A stretch of DNA of 64,000 nt, from positions 4,234,001-4,298,000 of the forward strand of contig NZ_CP020330.1 of assembly GCF_002043005.1 (NCBI RefSeq). The letters are read 5' to 3'. The translations under genes and the position numbers were made by a program. The notes beneath the pieces were generated by a model, which saw nothing but the letters and a program-made list of their open reading frames with translations, ran no database searches and was not told the DNA's origin. Shown here in pieces: positions 33,228 to 51,420 of this stretch. The stretch is from Martelella mediterranea DSM 17316 (GTDB lineage Bacteria > Pseudomonadota > Alphaproteobacteria > Rhizobiales > Rhizobiaceae). How positions within the stretch are numbered: position 1 is the first letter of the stretch; every line of letters begins with the position of its first letter.

Positions 33228-34820
33228 TCAGCCGGCGCTCTCGCTCGGCGATGGCGTCCATGCATGATGGTTGGCCGGAAAGGCGCGTGAGAACTGTCGG
33301 GCGGGCATCGGCCGGCCGATCAGGAACCCTTGAATGCAGATGTCGGGATAGATGGCAACGAGATGGTCGGCCTGGCCTTTGGTTTCCACGCCCTCGCAGA
33401 TCAGGGTCACCTCGAGCACCGCGGCAAGCTCACAGACCTTGCTGACGATCACCGCGCCGATCGCCTGCTGATCGAGCGCCTGGGTGAACATCCGGTCGAT
33501 CTTGATGCCCGCGATCGGCATGCGGGCGATATAGGCAAGGTTCGAATAGCCGGTGCCGAAATCGTCGATGAGGATGCGATAGCCGCGTCTGCTGAAAGCC
33601 GCCATCGCCTGGGTCAGGCTGTCCTGGCTCGCCGTCGAACGCTCCGTCAGTTCCAGCGCGACCTGACCGGCGGAAAGCCCGTGGGACCGGGTTTCGGTCT
33701 CGAGAAAATCCAGAAACTCCAGGCTCAGTATGTCCTCGGAGGCAACATTGATGCTGACATAGAAATCCGGATCGGCGGCAAAATGCGCCGCCATGTCGGT
33801 GAATGCCCGCCTGACGACGCTGCGGGTGATCTGCCCGATGAACCCGCAGGTCTCCGCCGCGGGAATGAAATGATCGGGCGGGATCAACGTCCCGTCGAAA
33901 TCGACCAGCCGCGCAAGGGCCTCCGCCCCGCATATTCTATTGTCGGAAAGCCTGACGATCGGCTGATAATGCACCGTCAGCCGATCGTCGTTCAGCGCCC
34001 GCTCCAGCTTCTGGCGCCATGACCGGCCTTCACGATAGAGATGCGCGTGCCAGAGCCCGAGACACGCGCCCGCCGAAACACCGCCGGCCAGGACAAGCAG
34101 GAAATCAAGCGGCGCCGTCTTCAAAAGGGCGGGCGCGTCATAGGTGGCGACGACGCAGACATCGATCTTGTCATTGCAGCGCGAATAGACCCTTCGCTGC
34201 GCAATGCGATACCAATCACTATTACTTCCGAGCAAAGGCGCGAGCCCTTCGGTATCGCCGAAGGATTGATAGCTGTAGCTGGCATCGCTGGTCAGCACCA
34301 GGGCGGCCAGGCGCTCGGCGGGGTCTTCGTAGCGCGCGAAGGCGGTGGGCGCCGTCATCACGACGCTGTTGCCGAAGGAAGACATATCGACCGCAAGGCC
34401 AGCCGGCGCGATGCCCCTGGCGCCCTTCCAGAGCGTGGCCGCGTTGACGCCCACGACCTGCGAACGCGGCGGCATCTTCACCGGCGTTGCCAGTTCGCCC
34501 CATATGCCGGTACAGACCAGGTACCCGTCCCTCAAACGACCGACGTCGGTAAGATACGGAGCGGCGAAAACGACGCCGCGCATCGCCTCCAGGTCCTCTG
34601 CGGAACAGGGCGCATTGTCAGATCGGTCGAGGGTGCGCAATACCGTCAGACTGGTTTCGGCGACGGAGACCGCGTTTTGAAAGACATCGGAGCCATAATA
34701 GTCGACATATTCGTCGGCGCTATGGTTGCGGATGAACTCGGCGATCACCAGCGAACATATCCCGCCCAGAAAGACCCAGACAAGACAGATGATCCAGATA
34801 CTCCGTCTACCCGCCTCCAT
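33228..34820 (-). CDS. c-di-GMP phosphodiesterase with CSS sensor domain
   Basis: 530 residues. A membrane helix (8–30), a periplasmic CSS-motif domain (about 31–236, cysteines C72 and C103), a second helix (238–258) and a cytoplasmic EAL domain (270–525). Catalytic and metal residues appear intact: E300 of GAEALAR, N358, E390 of ELTER, D419–D420 of DDFGTGYSN, K440, E476 of CEGVET and Q497. In E. coli PdeC-type proteins the cysteine pair forms a redox-controlled disulfide; the spacing here is alike. No GGDEF domain. Likely lowers c-di-GMP in response to periplasmic redox state. Confidence 0.9.
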   Translation of the reverse strand: MEAGRRSIWIICLVWVFLGGICSLVIAEFIRNHSADEYVDYYGSDVFQNAVSVAETSLTVLRTLDRSDNAPCSAEDLEAMRGVVFAAPYLTDVGRLRDGYLVCTGIWGELATPVKMPPRSQVVGVNAATLWKGARGIAPAGLAVDMSSFGNSVVMTAPTAFARYEDPAERLAALVLTSDASYSYQSFGDTEGLAPLLGSNSDWYRIAQRRVYSRCNDKIDVCVVATYDAPALLKTAPLDFLLVLAGGVSAGACLGLWHAHLYREGRSWRQKLERALNDDRLTVHYQPIVRLSDNRICGAEALARLVDFDGTLIPPDHFIPAAETCGFIGQITRSVVRRAFTDMAAHFAADPDFYVSINVASEDILSLEFLDFLETETRSHGLSAGQVALELTERSTASQDSLTQAMAAFSRRGYRILIDDFGTGYSNLAYIARMPIAGIKIDRMFTQALDQQAIGAVIVSKVCELAAVLEVTLICEGVETKGQADHLVAIYPDICIQGFLIGRPMPARQFSRAFPANHHAWTPSPSESAG

Positions 34821-35048
34821 AGCGCTTCCTTTCCGCCGCCGCGCTAATCAGGGGACCTTTTGGCTCTCCCCTTCTGAAGCGCAAATCGCCCCGCAATCGC
34901 TCCCAGATCGACCGCCGACGACAAGACCGCGTAACCAGCAAATGTTATCGCTAGCATTTTAGCAGTAAATGTCAAAGACCGCCGAAAGTCGGTATCCTCT
35001 TACACAAAAGCGTGAAAACGCTTGGCCGGAAGCCGAAGCTGGTGCCTG

Positions 35049-35215
35049 TTCGCCCGGCTGCGGCTCGCTTTGCGGGTTTATCGCGGAGGTCATTGGCGGT
35101 CGCCTCGTCGGCGCGGGAGGTCTTTCGGCGGGCGTCGACGATGAGGTCGTCGCGGGACGCGCCGCGACGACCATCCATGTCATGAACATGGCGACCCGTA
35201 CCGGCTTTGTTATCA
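35049..35215 (-). pseudogene. Decayed copy of the 3' end of rpoC
   Basis: On the same strand as rpoC and about 1 kb downstream of it. 35049–35087 matches 36185–36223 (the last codons before the rpoC stop) with 3 mismatches in 39; 35099–35156 matches the rpoC stretch from 36234 with 5 mismatches in 58. The stretch between differs by one base in length, giving a frameshift: one frame reads RDDLIVDARRKTSRADEAT (rpo[20 protein letters not shown]) and another SAINPQSEPQPGE (rpo[14 protein letters not shown]). The stop codon is also lost. Similarity fades past about 35215. It covers only about the last 54 codons and has no start, so it is a remnant, not a gene. Confidence 0.88.
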
Positions 35216-35417
35216 GAACGCATGAAGCGCTCCATTCTTCCATGCGAAGCGAAGGCATGAAATCACCTGATCGCCGCTCGCTCCGCAACCACTTCAGTCT
35301 GTGCGTCCGCCGTTGTTTTGGCTAACGATATTTCAGTAGGACCCAAAAATGGTCCAGCCGCACCGTAAACGAGGGAAGCGGAGGAATAGCGGTAACAGGC
35401 CGGAGCCAGAATGTTTC

Positions 35418-36035
35418 CTACCGGCTGAAGGCCGAACGCATCAGACCGAAACCGGCCATGGCGAACAGACCGGCCACCGCGCCTTCGATGGCGCGCCTGA
35501 ACCGCTGATATCCCGCCATCGCGCCCGGCAGCGAAAACACCAGGGCATAAAGCATGTAATTGACGAGCCCGAGGATCATGCAAAATCCCGTGGCGATAAT
35601 CATCGGCTGCCCGCCGGACTCCGCGCCAATGGAAAGCGCCGCCATCCACGCCAGCACTGCCTTGGGATTCGAGAGGTTGAGGACAAGTCCGCGGCGAAAC
35701 CAACGCCCGTCCACGGCCGTTTTCCCGCCAGTTTCAACGCCTGCTTTTGCCGCCGCGCGCGCCGACTGAAAGGCAAGGTAAAGCAGATAGGCCCCGCCGA
35801 GCACTTTAAGCACACTCAGGAAATATACCGATCCCTGAAGCATCGCACCCATTCCCGTCGCAGCGATAACGCCCCAGAATGAAAGCCCCGCAGCAAGACC
35901 GGCGCCGAAAACAAGCCCCGCGGCTCTGCCAAACCGCATCGCAATCGTCGCGACGGCGATATTGGCCGGACCGGGCGAGACGGCAACGACAAAGAATGCC
36001 AGCGCGATGGCGAGAATACCGGACAGATGGGCCAT
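35418..36035 (-). CDS. LysE-family amino acid exporter
   Basis: 205 residues with about six membrane helices and the LysE/RhtB signature VAVSPGPANIAVATIAM near the start and LNLSNPKAVLAWMA in the middle. Substrate unknown. The ATG at 36035 (MAHLSG) is chosen by family start. It lies between rpoC (after the rpoC terminator) and the rpoC remnant, so it may have arrived with the event that left that remnant. Confidence 0.9.
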   Translation of the reverse strand: MAHLSGILAIALAFFVVAVSPGPANIAVATIAMRFGRAAGLVFGAGLAAGLSFWGVIAATGMGAMLQGSVYFLSVLKVLGGAYLLYLAFQSARAAAKAGVETGGKTAVDGRWFRRGLVLNLSNPKAVLAWMAALSIGAESGGQPMIIATGFCMILGLVNYMLYALVFSLPGAMAGYQRFRRAIEGAVAGLFAMAGFGLMRSAFSR

Positions 36036-36121
36036 GGACGTGGTCCCCGCTACGTTTGAAAAACAGGTTACGCGCGTTGGCAACGCGTCGCAAGCTTGTC
36101 TGGCGACAGAGCGCTTCACAA

Positions 36122-36153
36122 CAGAAAAGCCGCCGGTGCGAGACCGGCGGCTT
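36122..36153 (-). terminator. Intrinsic terminator of rpoC
   Basis: AAGCCGCCGGT pairs perfectly with ACCGGCGGCTT around a 5-base loop, 29 bases after the rpoC stop, and on the minus strand is followed by TTTTCTGTTGTG. Ends the rplKAJL–rpoBC block. Confidence 0.85.
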
Positions 36154-36181
36154 CCAGATCAGACAGCTTCAACGCAGAGGC

Positions 36182-40396
<4,215 letters not shown>

Positions 40397-40546
40397 GCCT
40401 GTCTCCTTGACTGGGCGGCATCGCCCTTGCTGGCAGTCGATCCGGTCAAAACCCCGATACCGGACGACCTGCCTTTAAAACGGTTGTGGCCGCGAAATGC
40501 GGCGAAACTGACACTTGAGGCTTACTTTCTAAGCATCGAGCGCCGG

Positions 40547-40578
40547 CGACGCGCCCGCCCTTCACAGGGGGCGCGTCG
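40547..40578 (-). promoter_or_regulatory. Hairpin between rpoB and rpoC
   Basis: CGACGCGCCC pairs perfectly with GGGCGCGTCG around a 12-base loop, 10 bases after the rpoB stop. No U-tract follows. It may be a processing or stability hairpin in the rpoBC transcript. Confidence 0.5.
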
Positions 40579-40588
40579 GCTCTCAACT

Positions 40589-44728
<4,140 letters not shown>

Positions 44729-44821
44729 TCAGGTAGCTCCTTCAATCTGCATCCGGGCCTGCAACAGACGGTCACCGATGGCCAATTGGCTCCGTCGTCA
44801 TTTAAGGGTCTTCTTGAGAAC

Positions 44822-44902
44822 CCATTACCCAAAGGCCCGAAATGGGACTTTGGGTAATGGTTTCGGGTCAGTTGTCATTGCGCGGGCGGTGACCGCCCGC
44901 GC
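44822..44902 (-). promoter_or_regulatory. Paired hairpins between rplL and rpoB
   Basis: Two strong stems follow the rplL stop on the minus strand: a 10-bp GC stem (44880–44889 with 44893–44902) and a perfect 13-bp stem (44822–44834 with 44848–44860). Neither has a U-tract. In E. coli this spacer carries an attenuator and an RNase III site that set the L12 to RNA polymerase ratio; the same role here is inference from position. Confidence 0.65.
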
Positions 44903-44917
44903 AACAAAATGCAAAGC

Positions 44918-45295
<378 letters not shown>

Positions 45296-45358
45296 GTTCA
45301 TATTCCTTCAGTGTTGGTTCGAACTGGTTCGAAATTTTGTAAACAGCGAAAAACCGCA

Positions 45359-45877
45359 TCAGGCGGCTTCGTCCTTCGTGGCGTAGGCATTGAGCACGCG
45401 CGCAAGCTGGCTTGCGGGTGCCGAAGCAATCGTCGCGATACGGGTAGCCGGGGTCTGGATCATACCAACCAGCTTCGCACGCAGCTCGTCCAGCGAAGGC
45501 ATCGTCGCAAGCGACTTCACACCTTCCGCGTCGAGCACGGTTGCCCCCATGGCGCCGCCGATGACAACGAGCTTGTCGTTGGTCTTGGCGAAGTCCATGC
45601 AGACCTTCGGAGCCGTCACCGGGTCATCGCAAAATGCGATGAGCGTCTGACCTTTGAACAGGTCGGACATACCCTCGGACTCCGTACCCTGAAGGGCAAT
45701 CTTGGCCAGGCGGTTCTTCGCGACTCTGACAGTGCCGCCCGCTTGACGCATCTTCGAACGAAAATCGTTCATCTGCGCAACGGTGACACCGGCATAGTGG
45801 GCCACGACAACTGAGCCAGAAGCCTTGAAGACTTCGTTCAGTTCCGTGACGAATTCGCGTTTTTCCGCTCTTTCCAC
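45359..45877 (-). CDS. rplJ: Ribosomal protein L10
   Basis: 172 residues; stalk base that holds L12 dimers through its C-terminal helix. The start is GTG with GGAG eight bases upstream. N-terminal [19 protein letters not shown] and middle [17 protein letters not shown] are typical. Preceded by a 348-base leader. Confidence 0.97.
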   Translation of the reverse strand: MERAEKREFVTELNEVFKASGSVVVAHYAGVTVAQMNDFRSKMRQAGGTVRVAKNRLAKIALQGTESEGMSDLFKGQTLIAFCDDPVTAPKVCMDFAKTNDKLVVIGGAMGATVLDAEGVKSLATMPSLDELRAKLVGMIQTPATRIATIASAPASQLARVLNAYATKDEAA

Positions 45878-46225
45878 TGCCTATCTCCAGTTGACAGGCC
45901 CATTTTCGGACCTGTCGGTTTGCCTTTGCCGCAAGGGGCTTCTTGTTTTTATCCAAGATCCCAAGCGACGCTCGAGGATCCTGCCCCCATCGGCGCGCGA
46001 TTTCTCAAGCGCCTAGGCACAACCAGGTTCGAACCAGTTAAACCGCCAAAGGTGACTTGCGTCGCCAACGGAAAAATTGGTCTCACCCGTCTCATGCAGG
46101 CATAATTAAGGTTGCCCACCTGCAATCTCGGACAGGAAACCGGGTTTTATCCCGGGTTTTTCCGGGCCCTGGAGCCCGGAAACTTGTCACCGGAAGCGCA
46201 CTTCCAGAAATTCTTCAGTCCGCGC
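45878..46225 (-). promoter_or_regulatory. Leader region upstream of rplJ–rplL
   Basis: 348 bases between rplA and rplJ, the place where many bacteria have a structured leader bound by L10–L12 for autoregulation. A 9-bp hairpin (one G·U, 45893–45916) lies just upstream of the ribosome site. Near rplA a TTCCGGGC/GCCCGGAA stem occurs around 46161–46182. I could not identify a firm promoter. Confidence 0.5.
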
Positions 46226-46921
<696 letters not shown>

Positions 46922-46926
46922 GGCAA

Positions 46927-47355
46927 TCAACCCGTCACTTCCAGGCCCATGGCGCGGGCGGAGCCCTCGACCATGCGCATTGCGCCTTCGATATCGGCGG
47001 CGTTCAGATCGCTCATCTTGGCTTCCGCGATCTTGCGGACCTGCTCAGAGGTGATCTTGCCTGCCGATGCGCGACCCGGGGTCTTCGAACCGGACTTCAG
47101 CTTCGCTTCCCGCTTCAGGAAGTAGGAAACCGGCGGCTGCTTCATCACGAAGGTGAAGGACTTGTCCTGGAAATAGGTGATGATGACCGGAATCGGCATA
47201 CCCTTTTCCATTTCCTGCGAGGCGGCGTTGAACGCCTTGCAGAATTCCATGATATTGATGCCACGCTGACCAAGCGCGGGACCGATCGGCGGGGACGGAT
47301 TTGCCGAACCTGCCGGGACCTGCAGCTTGAGCTGGCCTGCAACTTTCTTAGCCAT
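46927..47355 (-). CDS. rplK: Ribosomal protein L11
   Basis: 142 residues beginning [36 protein letters not shown] and the C-terminal TARSMGL-like end ([12 protein letters not shown]) are standard. Binds the GTPase-associated 23S region. 143 bases after nusG. Confidence 0.98.
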   Translation of the reverse strand: MAKKVAGQLKLQVPAGSANPSPPIGPALGQRGINIMEFCKAFNAASQEMEKGMPIPVIITYFQDKSFTFVMKQPPVSYFLKREAKLKSGSKTPGRASAGKITSEQVRKIAEAKMSDLNAADIEGAMRMVEGSARAMGLEVTG

Positions 47356-47498
47356 TACTCTGCCTTTCACGTTGTGGACCGGAACCCCGGCCCGACTGCC
47401 GGCCTATCGCCGGCGGCTGCGGTTGCGTGGTGCGAACATCCGGGCGCCGGCTAAGCGTCCTGTTCTTCCACGCGCAATGCCCCCGAAGGGGCAAATCA

Positions 47499-48029
47499 TC
47501 AAACTTTCTCGACCTGCGCGTATTCCAGCTCGACCGGGGTGGCGCGACCGAAGATCGAGACCTCGACCTTCAGGCGGGAGCGCTCCTCATCGACGTCCTG
47601 CACCACACCGTTGAACGATGCGAACGGACCATCGGAAACCCGAACCTGCTCGCCGATCTCGAAAAGCACGGTCGCCTTCGGACGCTCGACGCCTTCCTGA
47701 ACCTGACCGAGAATGTGCTCGGCCTCGGAATCCGGAATCGGAACCGGCTTCTGGTCGCTGCCGAGGAAACCGGTCACGCGGGGCGTATTCTTGATAAGAT
47801 GAAACACCTCGTCATTGAGCTCGGCCCTCACCAGCACGTAGCCGGGGAAGAACTTGCGCTCAGAATCGACCTTGCGGCCGCGACGCACCTCGACGACCTT
47901 TTCGGTCGGCACGAGAATGCGGTCGAAATACTGGTCGAGACCCTTCTGGCGGGCCTTTTCCTCGATCGCCTCAGCCACCTTCTTTTCGAAGTTGGAATAG
48001 GCGTGAACGATATACCAACGCATAGCCAT
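47499..48029 (-). CDS. nusG: Transcription termination/antitermination factor NusG
   Basis: 176 residues: NGN domain (RWYIVHAYSNFEKKVAEAIE onward) and C-terminal KOW domain (QVRVSDGPFASFNGVVQDVD). The ATG at 48029 has AGGGG six bases upstream. Works with RNA polymerase and S10, both encoded nearby. 18 bases after secE. Confidence 0.97.
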   Translation of the reverse strand: MAMRWYIVHAYSNFEKKVAEAIEEKARQKGLDQYFDRILVPTEKVVEVRRGRKVDSERKFFPGYVLVRAELNDEVFHLIKNTPRVTGFLGSDQKPVPIPDSEAEHILGQVQEGVERPKATVLFEIGEQVRVSDGPFASFNGVVQDVDEERSRLKVEVSIFGRATPVELEYAQVEKV

Positions 48030-48047
48030 CTGCTTCCCCTTCCCCGA

Positions 48048-48248
48048 TCAGGCGCCGAGATTGAGGATGAAATTCATCAACAAGCTCATCAACTGGTCCG
48101 CAGCAAAAAAGAAAAATGCCGCGATCACGACCATCACGATCACCATGAGGGTCGAAATCACAGTTTCGCGCCGGGAAGGCCAAACGACTTTGGCCGTCTC
48201 AGCGCGCACTTGCTGCAGAAACGTGAATGGATTGGTTTTAGATGCCAT
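48048..48248 (-). CDS. secE: Preprotein translocase subunit SecE
   Basis: 66 residues, single-helix short form. FLQQVRAETAKVVWPSRRET is the amphipathic signature before the membrane helix (STLMVIVMVVIAAFFFFAAD). The ATG at 48248 is chosen by family start. In an operon with nusG; partner of the SecY at 13.9 kb. Confidence 0.97.
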   Translation of the reverse strand: MASKTNPFTFLQQVRAETAKVVWPSRRETVISTLMVIVMVVIAAFFFFAADQLMSLLMNFILNLGA

Positions 48249-48414
48249 AAATGCCCACGCCTTTACGGCACGTAAAGCGGAAGATCCAGCTCCACGCGCC
48301 GCGAGTCTGTTTTTCACTACATATCATCGTTTTTCGTTGACACAAGAGAAAAACGTATTTTTGTTTTCACATTCACGCGAGCCGGCCACTGATTTGCGCG
48401 ACCAAACGGCGTGC

Positions 48415-48490
<76 letters not shown>

Positions 48491-48708
48491 TCATCCTCAG
48501 CGAGCGACAGGCGTTTCCGCGCGCCAGCATCAGACATGGCGCTCATTTACGGATATGACGCGCGCTTTGCAAGGGTGTTTTTCATGAATGCCTGTGAAGA
48601 TTGCGCAATCCGGCCCGTTGCCCGGTTGGTGGCGGCGTGACTCGCTCTACCCCCTGTCGCCGCAAAGTCATGGCGCGCGAAAACCTGAACCGTTGCCGCG
48701 TTGCCCTG

Positions 48709-48731
48709 CATGCCGGCTCAAGGCCGGCATG
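48709..48731. repeat. REP-like palindrome
   Basis: CATGCCGGC pairs perfectly with GCCGGCATG around a 5-base TCAAG loop, 26 bases after the stop of the dehydrogenase gene. The form resembles dispersed palindromes common between genes in rhizobia. No U-tract follows on either strand. Otherwise the 48491–48756 spacer shows nothing coding. Confidence 0.6.
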
Positions 48732-48756
48732 AAGAAGAAAGAGAGGTGCGGCCGGT

Positions 48757-51270
48757 CTACGCCCTGAGCGCCTCGTTTTCCGGATCGAACGGGCTCTCCT
48801 CCACAACGGTCGCGTCATAGAGATCGCCGAGGATCCTGATCTTCAGCTTGGTGCCGGGTACCGCATAGTCCGGCTTCAGCATCGCCAGCGCGATCGACTT
48901 GCCGATGCGCCAGCCGAAGCCGCCCTGGGTGGCGCGACCGGCGAGGTTGCCGTCGCCGTCATAGATCGCCTCCGAGCCGCGTGCGTCGCAATCGGTGACG
49001 CCGTCGACGATCAGGGTCGCGAACACCGAGCCGAGACCCGCCTCCTTCTTCGACAGCAGCGCCTCCTTGCCGATGAAATCCTTCTTCGGTTTGATGAAGC
49101 GGTCGAGGCCCGATTCGTAGGCGGTGTATTCGATCGACATTTCCCGCTGCATGGCGCGGTAGGATTTTTCGAGCGCCATAGCGCCCATCGCCCTTATGCC
49201 GAAGGGCTTGATGTCGAATTCGGCACCGGCTTCCATCAGCTTGTCGAAGATATAGGTCTGCATCGCGATCGGGTGATGCAGCTCCCAGCCGAGTTCGCCA
49301 ACAAAATTGACGCGCAGCGCATGACAGCTTGCCGCCCCGATCGAGATCGGCTGCCCCGTCAGCCAGCCGAAATCCTCGTTTGCGAGCGAGGCGCGCGTCA
49401 GCTTCTTCAGGAGATCGCGCGATTTCGGGCCGGCGACGACCAGCACGCCCATTTCCATGGTCAGCGGCCGCAGCGTGACCGAGCCATCGGTCGGCGCGAG
49501 TTTCATCAGCAGGTCGTGGTCGTGGCTTTCGAGCCCCGCGCCGGAGACCAGATAGAACCGGTCGGGCGCCCATTCGTAAAGCGTGAACTCCGCCCTCACC
49601 CCGCCTTCCTGCCCCAGCAGGTGGCAAAGCGCGATCCGGCCGCGCTTCTTCGGAATGGCATTGGCGAAAATACTGTCGAGGAAGGCGCGCGCGCCGACGC
49701 CCGAGACTTCCATCTTGGCGAATGGCGTCATGTCCAGCACGCCGACCTTTTCGTGGACGTGTTTCACCTCATTGCCGACATGCTCGAAATAGTTCGAGCG
49801 CCGGAACGACCATTTTTCCACGATCCGGCCGTCTTCCAGCGGCGGAGCGTGGTTATGGCTGGTCAGCACATCGGCGCCGACGCCGAGCTCGCTCTCGTCC
49901 AGCGCATAGCCCTCCGGCGCGTACCAGTTGGCTCGCTCCCAGCCATAGACCGAGCCGAACACGCCGCCGAGCGCCTTCAGCCGTTCATAGACCGGCGAAG
50001 TCTTCAGCGGCCGGGCAGCGGCGCGCTCCTCGTCGGGATAGTGCATGGTAAAGACATTGGCATAGGCCTCCTCGTTCTTGGCGATGAGGTAGCCCTCGGT
50101 GGCGTAGGGCCCGAAGCGGCGCGGATCGACGCCGGCAAGGTCCACCGTCGGCTCGCCATTGACGATCCACTCGGCCAACTGCCAGCCGGCGCCGCCTGCT
50201 GCGGTAATGCCGAAGGAATGGCCTTCGTTCAGCCAGAAATTCTTCAGCCCCGGCGCGGGCCCGACGATCGGGTTGCCGTCCGGCGTATAGGCGATCGCGC
50301 CGTTATAGACCTTCTTGATGCCGACCTCGGCAAAGGCCGGAACGCGCGCCATCGCCGTCTCGATATGCGGCATCAGCCGGTCGAGCTCCTCCTGGAACAA
50401 CTCGTATTCGCTGTCGTCGGAAGGCCCGTCGACATAACAGACCGGTGCGCCGACTTCATACGGCCCGAGGATCAGCCCGCCGGCCTCCTCGCGCATATAC
50501 CAGGCGCTGTCGGATTCGCGGAGCACACCCATCTCGGGCAGCCCCTGCTTCTTGCGCTCCAGGATCGCCGGATGCGGTTCGGTGACGATATACTGATGCT
50601 CGACCGGGATGACGGGAATGTTGAGCCCGACCATGGCGCCGGTCCTGCGGGCAAAGTTGCCGGTGCAGGAGATCACGTGATCGGCGGTGAATGCCTCCTT
50701 GTCGGTCTCGACATGCCAGGTTCCGTCCGTGTTCTGGCGGATTTCAGTGACCGTGGTGTTACGCATGATCCGCGCGCCGTTGTCGCGCGCGCCCTTGGCC
50801 AGCGCCTGGGTCAGGTCGGCCGGCTGGATATAACCGTCACCGGGATGCTGGATCGCGCCGAGCAGGCCGTCGGTCTCGCACAGCGGCCAGACCTCCTTGA
50901 CCTCCTCCGGCGTGAGGAACCTGAAATCGACCCCGATCGTCTCGGCGATGCCGGAATAATAGAGATACTCATCCATCCGGTCCTTGGTCATCGCGAGGCG
51001 GATATTCGAGACCTTCGAAAAACCGACATTCAGCCCGGTCTCTTCTTCGAGCGAGGAATAGAGATTGACCGAGTATTTGTGCAGCTGTCCGACGGAATAG
51101 CTCATGTTGAACAGCGGCAACAGGCCGGCGGCATGCCAAGTGGAGCCGGAGGTCAGCTCCTTGCGCTCGATCAGAACCGCGTCCGACCAGCCCTTTTTCG
51201 CCAGATGATAAAGCGTCGATACGCCGACGACGCCGCCGCCGATCACCAGTGCCCGAGTTTTCGTTGTCAT
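48757..51270 (-). CDS. Dimethylglycine/sarcosine dehydrogenase-like flavoprotein
   Basis: 837 residues. N-terminal FAD-binding Rossmann fold (ALVIGGGVVGVSTLYHL, 7–23) and the covalent-flavin histidine motif GSTWHAAGLL with H46, as in dimethylglycine dehydrogenase. The C-terminal half (about 430–835) is a GcvT/aminomethyltransferase-like folate domain that would trap the one-carbon unit. The ATG at 51270 (MTTKTRAL) is the family start; the longer frame is rejected. No glycine-betaine genes lie beside it, so dimethylglycine versus sarcosine or another N-methyl amine is open. Confidence 0.85.
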   Translation of the reverse strand: MTTKTRALVIGGGVVGVSTLYHLAKKGWSDAVLIERKELTSGSTWHAAGLLPLFNMSYSVGQLHKYSVNLYSSLEEETGLNVGFSKVSNIRLAMTKDRMDEYLYYSGIAETIGVDFRFLTPEEVKEVWPLCETDGLLGAIQHPGDGYIQPADLTQALAKGARDNGARIMRNTTVTEIRQNTDGTWHVETDKEAFTADHVISCTGNFARRTGAMVGLNIPVIPVEHQYIVTEPHPAILERKKQGLPEMGVLRESDSAWYMREEAGGLILGPYEVGAPVCYVDGPSDDSEYELFQEELDRLMPHIETAMARVPAFAEVGIKKVYNGAIAYTPDGNPIVGPAPGLKNFWLNEGHSFGITAAGGAGWQLAEWIVNGEPTVDLAGVDPRRFGPYATEGYLIAKNEEAYANVFTMHYPDEERAAARPLKTSPVYERLKALGGVFGSVYGWERANWYAPEGYALDESELGVGADVLTSHNHAPPLEDGRIVEKWSFRRSNYFEHVGNEVKHVHEKVGVLDMTPFAKMEVSGVGARAFLDSIFANAIPKKRGRIALCHLLGQEGGVRAEFTLYEWAPDRFYLVSGAGLESHDHDLLMKLAPTDGSVTLRPLTMEMGVLVVAGPKSRDLLKKLTRASLANEDFGWLTGQPISIGAASCHALRVNFVGELGWELHHPIAMQTYIFDKLMEAGAEFDIKPFGIRAMGAMALEKSYRAMQREMSIEYTAYESGLDRFIKPKKDFIGKEALLSKKEAGLGSVFATLIVDGVTDCDARGSEAIYDGDGNLAGRATQGGFGWRIGKSIALAMLKPDYAVPGTKLKIRILGDLYDATVVEESPFDPENEALRA

Positions 51271-51420
51271 CCGTTCCGCCTCTGAGGATAGCGTGTGCGC
51301 CCGCGTCAGACGGGCCGTTCTGTACCCGACTATGCAACGCCCACCGCGCCGCCAACAGCCCGTTTGCGACATGCAGTCTTGTGGCCGCGACGCGTTGAAA
51401 ATCGGCCCGGCGCGCGCCGC

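Noticed and set aside
34959..35288. Two minus-strand open frames that could be called small genes
   Set aside because: Each carries only part of the decayed rpoC 3' end in different frames; they are better explained as a pseudogene remnant.
30272..36035. Islet considered as a phage or integrative element
   Set aside because: No integrase, transposase, tRNA attachment site or direct flanking repeat apart from the rpoC remnant was seen.
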